A DNA stretch of 64,000 nucleotides from Theobroma cacao (GCF_000208745.1 NC_030856.1:2153659-2217658); one strand, 5' to 3'; positions 22,894 to 33,760 are shown, counted from the first letter of the stretch. A program made the numbers and translations. The notes: a model not told the origin generated them from the sequence alone.

Positions 22894-24960
22894 AGAACGA
22901 GGTTCGTTCCCTTAATACATTGGTCGTTGATAGTGATCAGGAAAAGGGAAATGCAGGGATATCTCGTATGTGGGTAATTGCAGGTGCAGAAAAGTTCTCT
23001 TTCCAAACAATTACCACGAGGAGTCGACATGTGCCGAAGATTGCTTATACAAAGGAAGAATGTTTTCGTCGAAGGCCGAGTTGAAACGAGCTTTGAACAT
23101 GTTAATTGTAAAAGAGAAGTTTGCGATAAGAGTAAAAAGGTCATGTAAAGCTCGTTATGAGGTTGGTTGCAAGGACAAGGCATGCAAGTTCAGTGTGTGT
23201 GCAACGAAGTTACCTAATAGAGGAGAATATTGGCAAGTTCGGACATTTCACAATGTACACACTTGTACCATTGATGGTTTGTAAGGGAAGTTTCCAACTA
23301 CGAGTGCGAAGATGATTGGTGAACTTATGTCACACAAGCTTCGGGCTAATGGAGTAGCATTGAGACCTAAGGACATAATTTGTGAGATGAGGGTTAAGTG
23401 GGGATTGGAATGCTTGTATGGTAAGGCTTGGCAAGCGAAGGAGTACGCGGAGAGGCTTGTTTTCGGTCCACCAGAGGCGTCATTTCAACTACTACCCTCG
23501 TATTTTTTTATGTTGGAACAAGAAAATCCTGGCACAGTGACTGCAGTGGCTACTGATGAGACCGAAAGATTCAAATATTGTTTCTAGTCATACAAGGCTT
23601 GTATTCAGGGGTTTACGGATGTAATGCGTCCTACGATTGCAATTGACGTGACACATCTCAAAGGTAAGTTCAAGGGTGTTCTGTTTGTCGTTGTATGCAA
23701 AGATGTGAATGAGTGCGTATATCCAGTTGCGTTTGGCATCGGCCATGTTGAGGACGAAGACTCATGAACGTGGTTTCTTAGCAAGCTGCATGATGCGGTT
23801 GGTTGTCCTAAAAACACTATGTTCATTTTTTATCAGCATCTTGGCATTAAGAAAGCAATCCAAAATGTATACCCAGAAGCGCACCATGGTTTATGTGGTT
23901 GCAACTTGAAAAAAAAACTTTAAAAACAAGTTCAAGCGTGACGATGTTTGTATGCTTTTCACCCTTGCTCAAGATTACTATAAGGTGGCCGATTTCAATA
24001 GACATATGAACCAACTACAGTAGATTCACCCGGGAGCCCACGTTGACCTTATGAGAATAGGGCCTGAGAGATGGGCATGTGCATGTTCACCGACAAGGCG
24101 ATACCAAATGATGACATCCAACATTGCGAAATATGTTAACTCATGCTTGAAGCATGCAAGACAAATACCGATCACTGTTTTGATCAAGTTCATCAGAGAC
24201 ATGTTCCAGTGTTGGTTCCATGACCTGTACTAGGAGGCCGTCAAAGTGACAACACCCCTCAGCCCTTGGGTTGCTAGGTAGTTGAGCAAACGGTTCAATG
24301 ATGCACATCGCTTTGTAGTTAAGCCTATCAATCGAGCGAAGTTTGAAGTTAAAGACGGGAAGATAAACGGACTTGTAAACCTGTTTAGGAAGACATGTTC
24401 ATATTGTGAGTTCCAAACAGATTTGCTGCCATGCAGCCATGCCATTGCAACAAAAAAGTTAGAATATCATTATTTCTTATTTGAATCGTAATTGACATAA
24501 CATTAACATTGTGCTTGAAGATTGAGTTTATTGTATTTTTTAGTCAATGCAATCGTGAAACCATTGCATTCTACGCTGACTACTACAAGACAACCGTTTT
24601 GGTGGAGGGTTATTCAGGATCCATTAGGCAGGTAGGGCATCTTAATGAGTGGGACATCCTCCCTTATGTGACACAAATTGTCGTCTTGCCCCCACTTTGG
24701 CGAGGCCAAGCGGGAAGACCTAGGAGGAGAAGGATTCCATCAACTGGTGAAAATAGTCAAGCACAGAGATGTTCGCAATACAAAAGGTATGGGCATAACA
24801 AACATAATTGCCCATCCCCATTTACAATTCCATCCACAAATCCGGCACCATCTCTAAGTCAATCGACTCCTCCACGAGTGCGCTGACCCAAAGCATGTTC
24901 AATTTGTAGACAAACCGATCACACCCGCAAGACCTGTCCAATACAGAGTACAATGTCTGA
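22894..24960 (+). pseudogene. MURA-type MULE transposase, catalytic and C-terminal part (broken)
   Basis: Continues the frame interrupted by the solo LTR. Domains in order: a MuDR-type DNA-binding region (FSSKAELKRALNMLIVKEKF to CKFSVCATKLPNRGEYW, about 23060-23240); the MULE catalytic region with AIDVTHLKGKFKGVLF (first acidic residue, 23644-23646) and FGIGHVEDEDS; a GLCGCNLKKK motif; a SWIM zinc finger (CSYCEFQTDLLPCSHAIAT, near 24395-24455); then two zinc knuckles (CSQYKRYGHNKHNC near 24768 and CSICRQTDHTRKTC near 24897). Damage: stops at 23282, 23585 and 23764 and a frameshift near 23910. The expected second catalytic Asp before QHLGI is Tyr (TAT, 23831-23833), and the first knuckle has Tyr for its second Cys. 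A dead transposase. Confidence 0.85.
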
Positions 24961-25090
24961 AAATGTAAGGTGTGTTATGGATGAAGACAACTTGTCTGCC
25001 TAACTCAATGTGTAACCCATGTGCAGTACCTTGCTCACATACATTCGATCACAATTTCCTGTGGTATTATCATAGTCTTTGGCCCACTGA

Positions 25091-25573
25091 AATGGGTTTA
25101 TCTTTTAATATTGGTAGCCATTCCATGCTTATTGTTGCTTCATAAGATTTGTGTAGCCACTTGTACTTAATGTTGTAATTGTAGTTGAACTAGTTTTGCT
25201 TTACGAATTTGTCTGCTTGGTCATTTTATGAGCCACTTTTAATTATGGACTTTGTTGCCAAACATTTCAAGCAAATAAGCTTGCCAAGGCCTCTATCTGA
25301 TCAAGATAGTGTTAAAGTACATTTTTACATTGCTTGTAAGAATATTTTCGATTACAATCTCCATCAGATAGAGGCCTTGACAAGCTTATTTGCCTGAAAT
25401 GTTCGACAATAAATTTCGTAACTAAAAGTGGCTCATAGAATGACCGAGCAGACAAATCCTTAAAGCAAAACCAGTTCAATTACAATTACAACATTAAGTA
25501 CAAGTGGCTACACAAATCTTATAAAGCAACAACAAGCATGGAATGGCTACCAATATTAAGAGATAAACCCATT
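25091..25573. repeat. Long inverted repeat 1 (fold-back, 211-bp arms)
   Basis: Arm 25091-25301 and arm 25363-25573 are reverse complements at roughly 90% identity (by eye), with a 61-bp loop. It lies just downstream of the transposase frame, so transcripts reading through the 3' end would fold into a long hairpin. The arms show no coding similarity that I recognise. Confidence 0.9.
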
Positions 25574-25734
25574 AACTGTTACCCCATTTGTCACATTTTA
25601 TTACCACTTGTATTAAACAATTAATGATTTGATTTAATTCCTTTCTATTTCATTTGATTTAACCATTTATGTTCTTATAATGAAATTCCTTTCTATTTCA
25701 TGAGTAATTAAATTTTGCCAATATCGGTTAGTCA

Positions 25735-26060
25735 ACTAAGAGCATTATGCCTGCAAGTTTTGTGGTGACACGCTGACTTTTTACAGTCTTGGCTAGTGAC
25801 ATGGCACGGGCCAATTGTGGTGACACCCTGAGTGCAAGCAAACTTATGGTGTGACACGCTGACTTGTTGCAGTCTTGACGGGTAACACTACACAAGCCAA
25901 TTGTGGTGACACGCTGAGTGCAAGTAAACTTATGGCGTGACACATTGACTTCTTGCAGTCTCGAAAGGTGACACGGCAGGGGCCAATTGTGGTGACACGC
26001 TGAGTGCATGCAGACTTGGCGTGACACGCCAAATTGTTGCAGTCTTGTTGGTGACACGAC
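25735..26060. repeat. Internal tandem array, about 85-bp units
   Basis: Three to four units containing GGTGACACGCTGAGTGCAAG, then AACTTATGGCGTGACACGCTGACT and GTTGCAGTCTTG. The core is read as TGACACGC on the plus strand. The same unit type recurs at 27630-28000. Overlapping minus ORFs here reflect the repeat periodicity only. Confidence 0.85.
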
Positions 26061-26179
26061 ACAAAATGTTTAAAATTAAGGAAAGTTTTAAAAAAGTAAC
26101 ACCTATTATAAGAAAAATCAACTAACCTGATATTTTAATTGTTATTTGGGGGATTTCGGCTCTTAGATGCTTATCCACA

Positions 26180-26530
26180 CTCAATATTAAAACCCACTAT
26201 AAGTGGTCGCAGCTGCATTACATCACAAAGACTCTTGAAGAGATTAAGGAGTTCAATGCACTGAAGCCTACGTGCTTTGAGATGCTACTGGATGTCAATC
26301 CACAAGCTTCGTCTACCAAACTTTGGTGCTCCTGTCTTTCCAAAATCAACAGCCATATAATGAAGAGTTGCCAATTCTAGGTCCATCATTCGAGGTATCG
26401 ATCCAGCCTAGAATTGGCAACTCTTCACTCTATAGTTGTTGATTTTGTAAAGACAGGAGCACCAAAGTTTGATAGACGAAGCTTGTGGATAGACCTCTAG
26501 GAGCATCCCAAACACGTACGCTTCACTGCA
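26180..26530. repeat. Inverted repeat 2 (fold-back built from ULP exon sequence)
   Basis: The main arms are 26257-26381 and 26407-26530, about 85% complementary with a 25-bp loop. The left arm, with extra sequence from 26180 (THYKWSQLHYITKTL on the plus strand), and the right arm both resemble the DUF1985-region exon of the ULP-like gene at 31820-31960, one in each orientation. Transcripts crossing it would form a hairpin matching that gene. Confidence 0.85.
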
Positions 26531-27370
26531 TGAAATCCCCCATCTCTTGGAGAGGCAAAATGTCAAGATCCTTATACCGTCTACGTTGGATCTGCAAAAC
26601 ATGGCACACATGCACCAGTGAGTTAAGCCATAATGTCAAACAAGGTATACTGAAGAAATAAATAAAGAATAAATGTTGTGACACACCATTCATAACAAGC
26701 TAAATGTTCTGACACGCCATGCATAACAAGTAAATCATTTGTGACACGCCATACATAACAACTAAAATGTTATGACACGCCATGCATATCAAGTAAAACG
26801 TTGTGACACGCCATGCATATCAAGTCAAATGTTGTCACACGCCATGCATATCGAGTCAAATGTTGTCACACACCATGCATAACAAGTAAATCATTTGTGA
26901 CACGCCATAGTAAACAAGCAAAATGTTGTGACACACCATGCATATTAAGTAAAACGTTGTGACACGCCATGCATATCAAGCAAAATGTTGTGACACACCA
27001 TGCATATCAAGTCATTTGTTGTCACACGCCTTGCATATCGAGTCAAATGTTGTGACACACCATGCATGTCGAGTCAAATGTTTTCACACAAGAAAACCAA
27101 TAAAACCACAATGACTTAACCTCAAAAACCATCCATCGAACCAGCGAGAAAACCCAGTCTAAAATCTAAACATTTGCAAAACAAAACATACAAAAAACAC
27201 GAACATATCAAACAAACCCAGCGAAAAAGTAAAAAATTAACATAAGAATGTTTTCTCTTGAGACTCACTTACCTCTTCACTCATAGCCGACATTGTCGCT
27301 ATTGCTGTGGTGTCGTTACGCTTGCAAAGAGCCTTCTCGAACACTCCGGTATCAACAGGAATGAGAAATG
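26407..27370 (-). pseudogene. Truncated duplicate of the ULP-like gene 5' end
   Basis: Minus strand. The first exon with its upstream DNA (27260-27370, around GTCGGCTATGAGTGAAGAGG) duplicates 32530-32640. Then comes an intron filled with 31-bp repeats (26690-27100), and then the start of exon 2 after the acceptor near 26602 (ATCCAACGTAGACGG). Exon 2 runs into the fold-back at 26530 and stops matching. It looks like a promoter-bearing, 3'-deleted copy of the gene at 28270-32640. Confidence 0.75.
26687..27100 (-). repeat. 31-bp tandem array, about 13 units
   Basis: Units like GTGACACGCCATGCATATCA plus AGTAAAATGTT, with ATAACAAG/ATATCAAG variants. The array sits in the position of intron 1 of the truncated ULP copy. 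The same unit occurs at 29735-29930 and 32100-32370. Confidence 0.9.
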
Positions 27371-27589
27371 AATCAAACAGACGTTAGGAATTCTGACAAA
27401 TAAATGTTTAAAATGAAAAATGGCTTTAGAATATTCTCATTTATTCGTTTCATTTATAAATTACTTCAGTGGAAGTCCAAACGGTTACTACGTTAACTGC
27501 CGATTTTAATTTTTTTAAAAAAATTTAATGGAAGTCCAAACGTTTACCATAGCGGGTCAGTTGTTCAAACAATGGCGTGTCACAGTAGT

Positions 27590-28000
27590 TTCACGTATTC
27601 TAACCGTGGCATGTCATAAATTTTGAACCCGACCATTTCACAGTCGTGACACGCTGAGTGCAAGCAGATTTATGGCGTCATACTGCTAACTTGGTGCAAT
27701 ATCGTGGGGTCACACGCGACGGCTCAATTGTTATGACACGCCGAGTGGAAGTAAATTTTTGGCATCACACGCTGAGTATCTGCAAATTTATGGCGTGACA
27801 CGGCACGGCCTAACTGTTCTGGCACGCTGAGTGGAAGCAGATTTATGGGCTGACACATTGAGTGTTAGTGGATTTACGGCGTGACACGTTGACTTCTTGC
27901 AGATTTATGGGGTGACACGCTAAGTGCAAATAGATGTTTGTGGGGACACGCTGACTAGTAGCAGCTTTATGGCGTCACACGCTGACTACCTGCGACTATG
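27590..28000. repeat. Internal tandem array, about 85-bp units, second block
   Basis: Irregular units with GTGACACGCTGAGTGCAAGC, GATTTATGGCGTCA and GGGGTCACACGC, related to 25735-26060. It lies directly upstream of the truncated ULP copy, in the place where the intact side has the 32780-33290 array. Confidence 0.85.
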
Positions 28001-28250
28001 TATCAAATTAAATATATTGTGTATACAAAGGAAAACAAATTCTTAGTATAAAATGAATTGTGTATATGCAAAAAAATTAATTGTGTATAAATTTAATTAT
28101 ATAAAATATATTCCCAATACAAAAAGAATTAATTATATATACAATAAATTGTATAAAATAAATTGTGCATACAAAAAAATTGTGTACAAAATTAATTGTA
28201 TAAAAATAATTCTATATACAAAAAAATGTACAGACAAAGGCCGATATGTT
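28001..28250. other. AT-rich low-complexity stretch
   Basis: Repeated ATTGTGTATA/ATAAAATTAATT-type words between the 85-bp array and the 3' end of the ULP gene. The plus ORF at 28053-28433 is a low-complexity artefact (Lys/Asn/Tyr/Ile rich). Confidence 0.6.
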
Positions 28251-29734
28251 CAGGGTTCGCTCTCACAACTGTTGGAAAAAATTTCTAGAGCATATTGCAG
28301 ACGCATTTTTGCAATCATATTCTACTTGACTTTGATATTTTTCGATTGGAAAATATCATCCATGTACCCTATCATGAACATACTGCAGCTGACACTATCA
28401 TTCTGTCGATGTACTTTAGCTTTTGGCAAATGAATATCCAATGGCATCGGCGTCAAATCCTGTCTCTTTCAACGTGTGTTGTTGAAATAACCGGCTTTGT
28501 GGCAGATGATCAGCATCATTGTCGTCAAGGGTGTCATTTGAGCCACACGAACTCCGTTATCCTTAGCATTCGAAGTTCTTGTGGAGTCAAACACCTTGAT
28601 CTTTGCAACCACCCAATTCCCACCAACGTTGCAAGGCGCGAGGATGAAATCCACATTTTTCCATTTTTTACCGTATATCGGCTTTTCACCCTTCACGTAC
28701 CCCCATAACTCATCTAGAATTTGCATTATGACCTGGGCATCTTCTGTTGGGAATTCCGTGTGTATCATACGGATGACGTCCTATGAAACATGTAAACATT
28801 AGCTTACACTTCATGCGATCAAAAACTTAGTATTTATAGAATTGAACAATTTCAAATAAACTTACAAAGAATGTCGTGTCAACCACGCATGCACGGGTAG
28901 TGTACAGCTTCAACTTCGACACTGTCATACGCTTGCAGAATACGCTGAGGCATGCGTCGATATGTTCACTTGTCATTTCCTCATTGGGATCCTCTAAGGT
29001 TATGAAAAAGTTAGCCCCTTGATCCCCTAAGATGCCGACGTCACGCCTGCATATGTAACATAATGAATTTCATAAGTCTTGGTGGCTTAATGTTTCATTA
29101 AAAAATAATATTTGCAATGTTATTTATGAGCTTACCTCGCAAACTCATCATTCTTGAAAGCTTCGTAGGCTTCTACGATTGTATCCTTCGTCTCTCGATG
29201 GCTAACTAAGGGGTCGACATATGAGCTTGCCAGGTATTGCTCGCCAGTTTCAACCGTGCCCGTTCAGTTTGGTCTGAAATTTTTGCTACACTGTGATGGA
29301 CAGCACATTACTCTGGTGATGCTGATTGTGTCTCAACTGCATCAGGAGTGCTTTGATAAAGCACCATAGCTCCTGCTGCTGCCTCGACGAATGCATCGGC
29401 TGGAGGAAGATGCTCTCTTTCAGCCACGACTAAGTCAAGGTCCCCCTCCCCTCCAGTAGATGCATCGATAATGGACTCAAGCAGAGGAACATGCTCTTCT
29501 TCAGTATCATCTGATTCAAGGGTGACATCCCCTGCCACAGCTTCATCAATGACGTCATCGACATGAGTTACGTACTCTCCGTCAGCACCAAGAACGTCAT
29601 CGTGAATGTGAACACCAAGTTCATGATGCTACCCATCATCAGCATCATCGTGCTCCAGACCAGCACCGTGAGATGAAAGATCGCCCTACAAAATGGAAAA
29701 AAACTGTTAGTTAGCTCATAAAATACCACAAACC

Positions 29735-29930
29735 ATAACAAGTAAAAAGTTGTGACACGCCATGCATAACAAGTAAAACGTTGTGACATGCCATTCATAA
29801 AGAGTAAAATGTTGTGACACGCCATGTATAACAAGCATAATGTTCTGACACGTCATGCATAACAAGTGAAATGTTGTGACACGCCATGCATAACAAGTAA
29901 AATGTTGTCACACATTAACGCTGACACGTC
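29735..29930 (-). repeat. 31-bp tandem array, about 6 units, in ULP intron
   Basis: GTGACACGCCATGCATAACA followed by AGTAAAATGTT units, inside the intron between the helical exon and the acidic exon of the ULP-like gene. Confidence 0.9.
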
Positions 29931-32099
29931 GATACCTTACTAAAATACAAATGTCCTGACCCACTAATCTGAATTGAACCAATTAAACCACTACCACTTA
30001 ACCCCACAAACCATCAAACCAATAAGAAAACGCAGTCTAAACATTTGCTAAACGTAAACCACAAAAATACAAGTGAAGATAGAATAACGTACTTGTGATT
30101 TAAGGCCGTCAAGAATCCGAGCAACGATACGATCCTCAAGCGTCTGCATTGCTAGAGTCAATGACTGAATTGAAGCCTTCAGCTCCAACATCTCTTTGAC
30201 ATGCTTGCGCATGATCCCTCGAAAGCTGGCGAGTAGTGACTGCTCCGTCATTGACTCTTCTTGACTAGGTTAACTGCAATAACATATATCACTGTGTTAT
30301 TCAATAATCATATATGGAATTGTTGAACATTAACCGTTACAACTTTAATATCCTTACCGGTGACTCGTAAGCAATTTATGGTGGAGCTGGACCCATCGGT
30401 GCTTGACGACCTGTTGTCACCTCCATAAACTGCAATAACAGAAACTACTGTGTTACTCGATAAACATATGTGAAAATGTTGAACACAAATTGTTAGAACC
30501 CATTTTACCTACGAGTCGTTTCCACTGTGCATTTGAGGAGGACCGGTGGGTGGTTCTGAAGCTACCGATGCATGGACCAACTGTAAACACAGATATGTTA
30601 TTCGATAATCATATATGGAATTGGAGAACACAAAACCGTTAAACTGTCTTTACCGGCTGTTCACTGCCTTGATCATGGTCGTCCCGTTCGTCCATCAACT
30701 CAGGGCCCAACATCTCATCATTAAAACCAACGGTGGTGCGCGTCCGCTTCGTGCCACCAGAGGCTCTTTTCTCTTTCAAGCTTCTCTTTTTTTGCCTCGC
30801 ACCTAAGCCCCAATCCGACCGATCCTCTATGTGCCCTATTAGCACGTACTCATGGCCCTCCGATAACGGGACATCAAGGTCCATAAAATACTCCCAATTG
30901 GCCTCATCCGCGAAGAGTTTTAACTTCTCTAGTGCCCACAACTGCAAATAAACAAATAAAATATTGTGATTATCGAATACGAAAAATTATTATACAAATA
31001 TAAGGCAAAAATTAGTAGTTGTTCACTCACATGGTCAAATGACTTTAACTTCTGAAATTCCATGTAGATGTCTTTTGGCTTCTGATTGTAATCCTATTTG
31101 CACATTTGTGGGTAAACGTTGTCCTTCAAACCAAAGGGGGCAATTATTTTTTACAGGGCCGAAATTACCTCCATTGCCTAGAACTGCAAGTCAAATGTAA
31201 CCATTATCAGACCGTAAATCATAAACGAGTGCAACTATAAATTATTAAAGTAAAAAGGAAACTGGAAAATGTTTCGTGATAGTACCTATATCACCCATGC
31301 GAATCCGTAAATGTTGTAGCGTAACCGAGTTTCCTTTGTCATGCTTGAGTCAGGCACTTCGAACCCTTTCAAAAGGTAGTCCAAGGTCAGCTTCCAAACA
31401 TAGTGCCCCAATGGGAAGACATTCCAAGCGTCAATGTCCTCCACCAATGACAGCAACCAAGGCATCACCCATCTACGGTAGCCTTGACCAAATAAAATGT
31501 TATTCGTGATTAAGAAGAGTGCCATCTTAGTCGCGTCTCCTGGTTGCTGGAAGTTGCCCTCACAGAACGTATCAAGCAAAGCCTGCAGCTTAACGCTCTC
31601 TTGCCTGTTCCAGTATCTGGCATGAATTCCGTCCGTAGCAACCTCGTACGATCGTCTAAACACATAGGGCATTGGACCAAACTTCATCTCGGTGATGAGG
31701 CAAGACTCTTGATTTGATAGTCACGCCTTGCTCTTGCCAATGGCAAACCATAGCTCGTGGTCCATTGACTGGCTCTCATTGATCCGACAAAGCATGATGC
31801 TGTGTAGGAGACCAACGCAAAAGTACCTTTGTGGATAGACGTCCAAGATCCTTCCGAAGCATGTACGCTTCACTGCATCGTATTCCCCCTTCTGTTGGAG
31901 AGTCTTTGTGATGTAATGCAGCTGCGACCACTTACAGTGGGTGTTAATTGCGATGTTGAACGCCCACTTCTACCTCGGCATGATCAGTAAACTGTCAAGA
32001 TCCTCATACTGTCTGCGCTGGATCTGTAAAACATGGCACACATGCACCAGTGAGTTAAGCCGTAATGTACAACAAGGTATACTGAAGACATAAATAAGG

Positions 32100-32370
32100 A
32101 ATAAATGTTGTGAAACATCATTCATAACAAGCAAAATGTTGTGACACGCCATGCATAGCATTCAAAATGTTGTGACACACCATACATAACAAGTAAAATG
32201 TTGTGACACGCCATGCATATTAAGTATAATGTTGTGACACGCCATGCATATCAAGTCAAATGTTGTCACATGCCATCTACATCGAGTCAAATGTTTTCAC
32301 ACGCCATGCATATCGAGTCAAATATTGTCACATGTTAACACTGACTATAATAACAATGTCGTGACACGAC
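32100..32370 (-). repeat. 31-bp tandem array, about 8 units, in ULP intron 1
   Basis: Same unit as at 26687-27100 and in the equivalent intron position, between exon 1 and exon 2 of the ULP-like gene. Confidence 0.9.
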
Positions 32371-32779
32371 AAACACCAAAACCCCTAAAACCACTACGAC
32401 TTAACCCCAAAAACCATCAAACCAACAAGAAAACACAGTGTACACATTTGCAAAACAAAACAAAAAACACGAAAATATCAAACAAACCCAGAAAAAAATT
32501 AACAAACACAAGAATGTTTTAATTTGAGACTCACTGACCTCTTCACTCATAGCCGACATTGTTGTTGGTGTTGTGCTGTCGTTACACTTGCAAAGTGCCT
32601 TCTCGAACACTCCGGTACCGGCGAGAATGAGAATTGAATCACACAAACTTTAGGAATTCTGAAAATAACTATTTAAAATGAGTTATTTTTTTTATTTCAC
32701 TAAAGGGAATTAATTGAGTGGAAGTTCAAACGATTACCACGTTAACTCTCTGCTTTTTTTTTTCCTTTCTCTATTTCAA

Positions 32780-33290
32780 ACCATGACGTGTCAGCTATTC
32801 AAGCAATACCGTGTCACACACTTTAAACCATGGCGTGTCAGCTTTTCAAGCAATGCCGTGTCACACACTCTAAACCATGCCGTGTCAGCTTAATAAGCAA
32901 TGCCATGTCACACACTCTAAACATGGTGTGTCACCAACTCTGAACTCTGACTTGTCACAATTTCCCTCCATGGCGTGTCACCAACTCTGAACTTTGGCAT
33001 GTCACAGATTCCCTCCATGGCGTCTCACCAACTTTGAACGCTGGCATGTCACAGGTTCCCTCCATGTTCTGTCACCAACTCTGAACTCTAACGTGTCACA
33101 GATTCCCTCAATGGCGTCTCACCAACTCTGAACGTTGACGTGTTATAGATTTCCACCATGGCGTGTCACCAACTCTTAACTCTGGCGTGTCACAGATTCC
33201 CTCCATAGCGTCTCACCAACTCTAAACGCTGACGTGTCACACATTCCCAACATGACGTTTCACGTACTCTAAATCCTGCCCTGCCACAAC
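32780..33290 (+). repeat. Right subterminal tandem array (GCGTGTCA core)
   Basis: Roughly a dozen units like CCATGGCGTGTCACCAACTC, then TGAACTCTGGCGTGTCACAG and ATTCCCTC, preceded by CATGGCGTGTCAGCTTTTCA units. The core is again read on the plus strand, as in the left subterminal array. It lies upstream of the ULP gene's first exon and probably overlaps its promoter. Confidence 0.85.
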
Positions 33291-33641
33291 TGTCTCACAT
33301 ATGGCCTGCTATAACAGGACCATTTCCTGCTTTGGATTCACATCTTTCTCCTTTCAATTCACCACCGTATCAAGGATTTCTAGTTTCACATCATTAGCCA
33401 AGCTTTCCATTCATCATGACCGAGTCTTCGTTTGGTTTAATATCACTATTTTCCTATTATCTGAATGCCATGACCCAAATCTCTAAAAAACTATCTCATG
33501 CAATATTATTTTGTTTTGTACAACCTTCGCAAAAAAAAAGGATGTTTTGTACAAAATTAGATGTTCGCAAAATTCTTTGCATATTTATTTTTTTTTCCAT
33601 TTTTCGCCTGTTTGAGAGCGCACACTAAAGAAGATGGCACA

Positions 33642-33751
33642 TTAAGGGCTTTTTTGTCTCAAAATCTATTCTGGTGGCTAAAAATAGTTAAATTTATCCC
33701 GATGGTTATTTACAAAAAACGTTATTTTTAAAGGCTAAAAAAAAATTCCCC
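33642..33751 (-). repeat. Right terminal inverted repeat of MULE (imperfect)
   Basis: Reverse complement begins GGGGAATTTTTTTTTAGCC and shares AAATAACCA, TTTTTAGC and GCCCTTAA with the left end at matching spacing. Confidence 0.7.
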
Positions 33752-33760
33752 TTCTATTTT
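33752..33760. repeat. Target-site duplication, right copy (9 bp)
   Basis: TTCTATTTT, identical to 18108-18116. Confidence 0.8.

Larger units (their letters stand above)
28270..32640 (-). pseudogene. ULP1-like (C48) protease gene of the MULE, DUF1985 type, decayed
   Basis: Multi-exon minus-strand gene. Exon 1 (about 32640-32540) encodes MSAMSEE before a GTCAGT donor. Exon 2 (from 32023) carries the DUF1985-like region: WSQLHYITKTL, DHELWFAIGKSKA, then NNILFGQGYRRWVMPWLL and VEDIDAWNVFPLGHYVWKL. Later exons include DEANWEYFMDLDVPLSEGHE (30850-30900), a helical LLASFRGIMRKHVKEMLELK (30180-30240) and an acidic exon (29310-29690). The C48 peptidase exons are near 29230-29160, 29045-28866 and 28780-28270. 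Known C48 enzymes use His-Asp-Gln-Cys. Here the His site reads GGNW (Asn, 28616-28618), Asp is in KVFDSTRTS, and Gln and Cys are in HRQNDSVSCSMF. Stops lie at 28469-28471 (TGA where CGA is expected), near 31975 and near 31725. An array-bearing intron lies at each of 32024-32540 and about 29690-30090. Confidence 0.8.
18117..33751. mobile_element. Large composite Mutator-like element (MULE, ULP-carrying KAONASHI type)
   Basis: A 15,635-bp element bounded by imperfect inverted ends and a 9-bp direct duplication. Without the element, the flanks join into an ordinary copy of the GATGTGATCCCTC repeat family, which confirms the borders. Inside are a MURA-type transposase remnant on the plus strand (19205-24960), a ULP1-like protease gene remnant on the minus strand (32640-28270), a nested solo LTR (20061-22888), seven tandem arrays with a GCGTGTCA core, and two fold-back structures (25091-25573 and 26257-26530). 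Both proteins carry stops and frameshifts, so this copy is not autonomous. Arabidopsis KAONASHI MULEs are known to carry ULP-like genes. The terminal repeats and the arrays are what stand out here. Confidence 0.85.

Noticed and set aside
26687..27100. CRISPR-like regular repeats
   Set aside because: The 31-bp units abut one another without unique spacers, lie in a plant MULE intron, and occur in several arrays. This is a tandem satellite.
28053..28433. 126-aa plus ORF at the 3' end of the ULP gene
   Set aside because: First half is low-complexity AT-rich translation. Second half is antisense to the protease exon.
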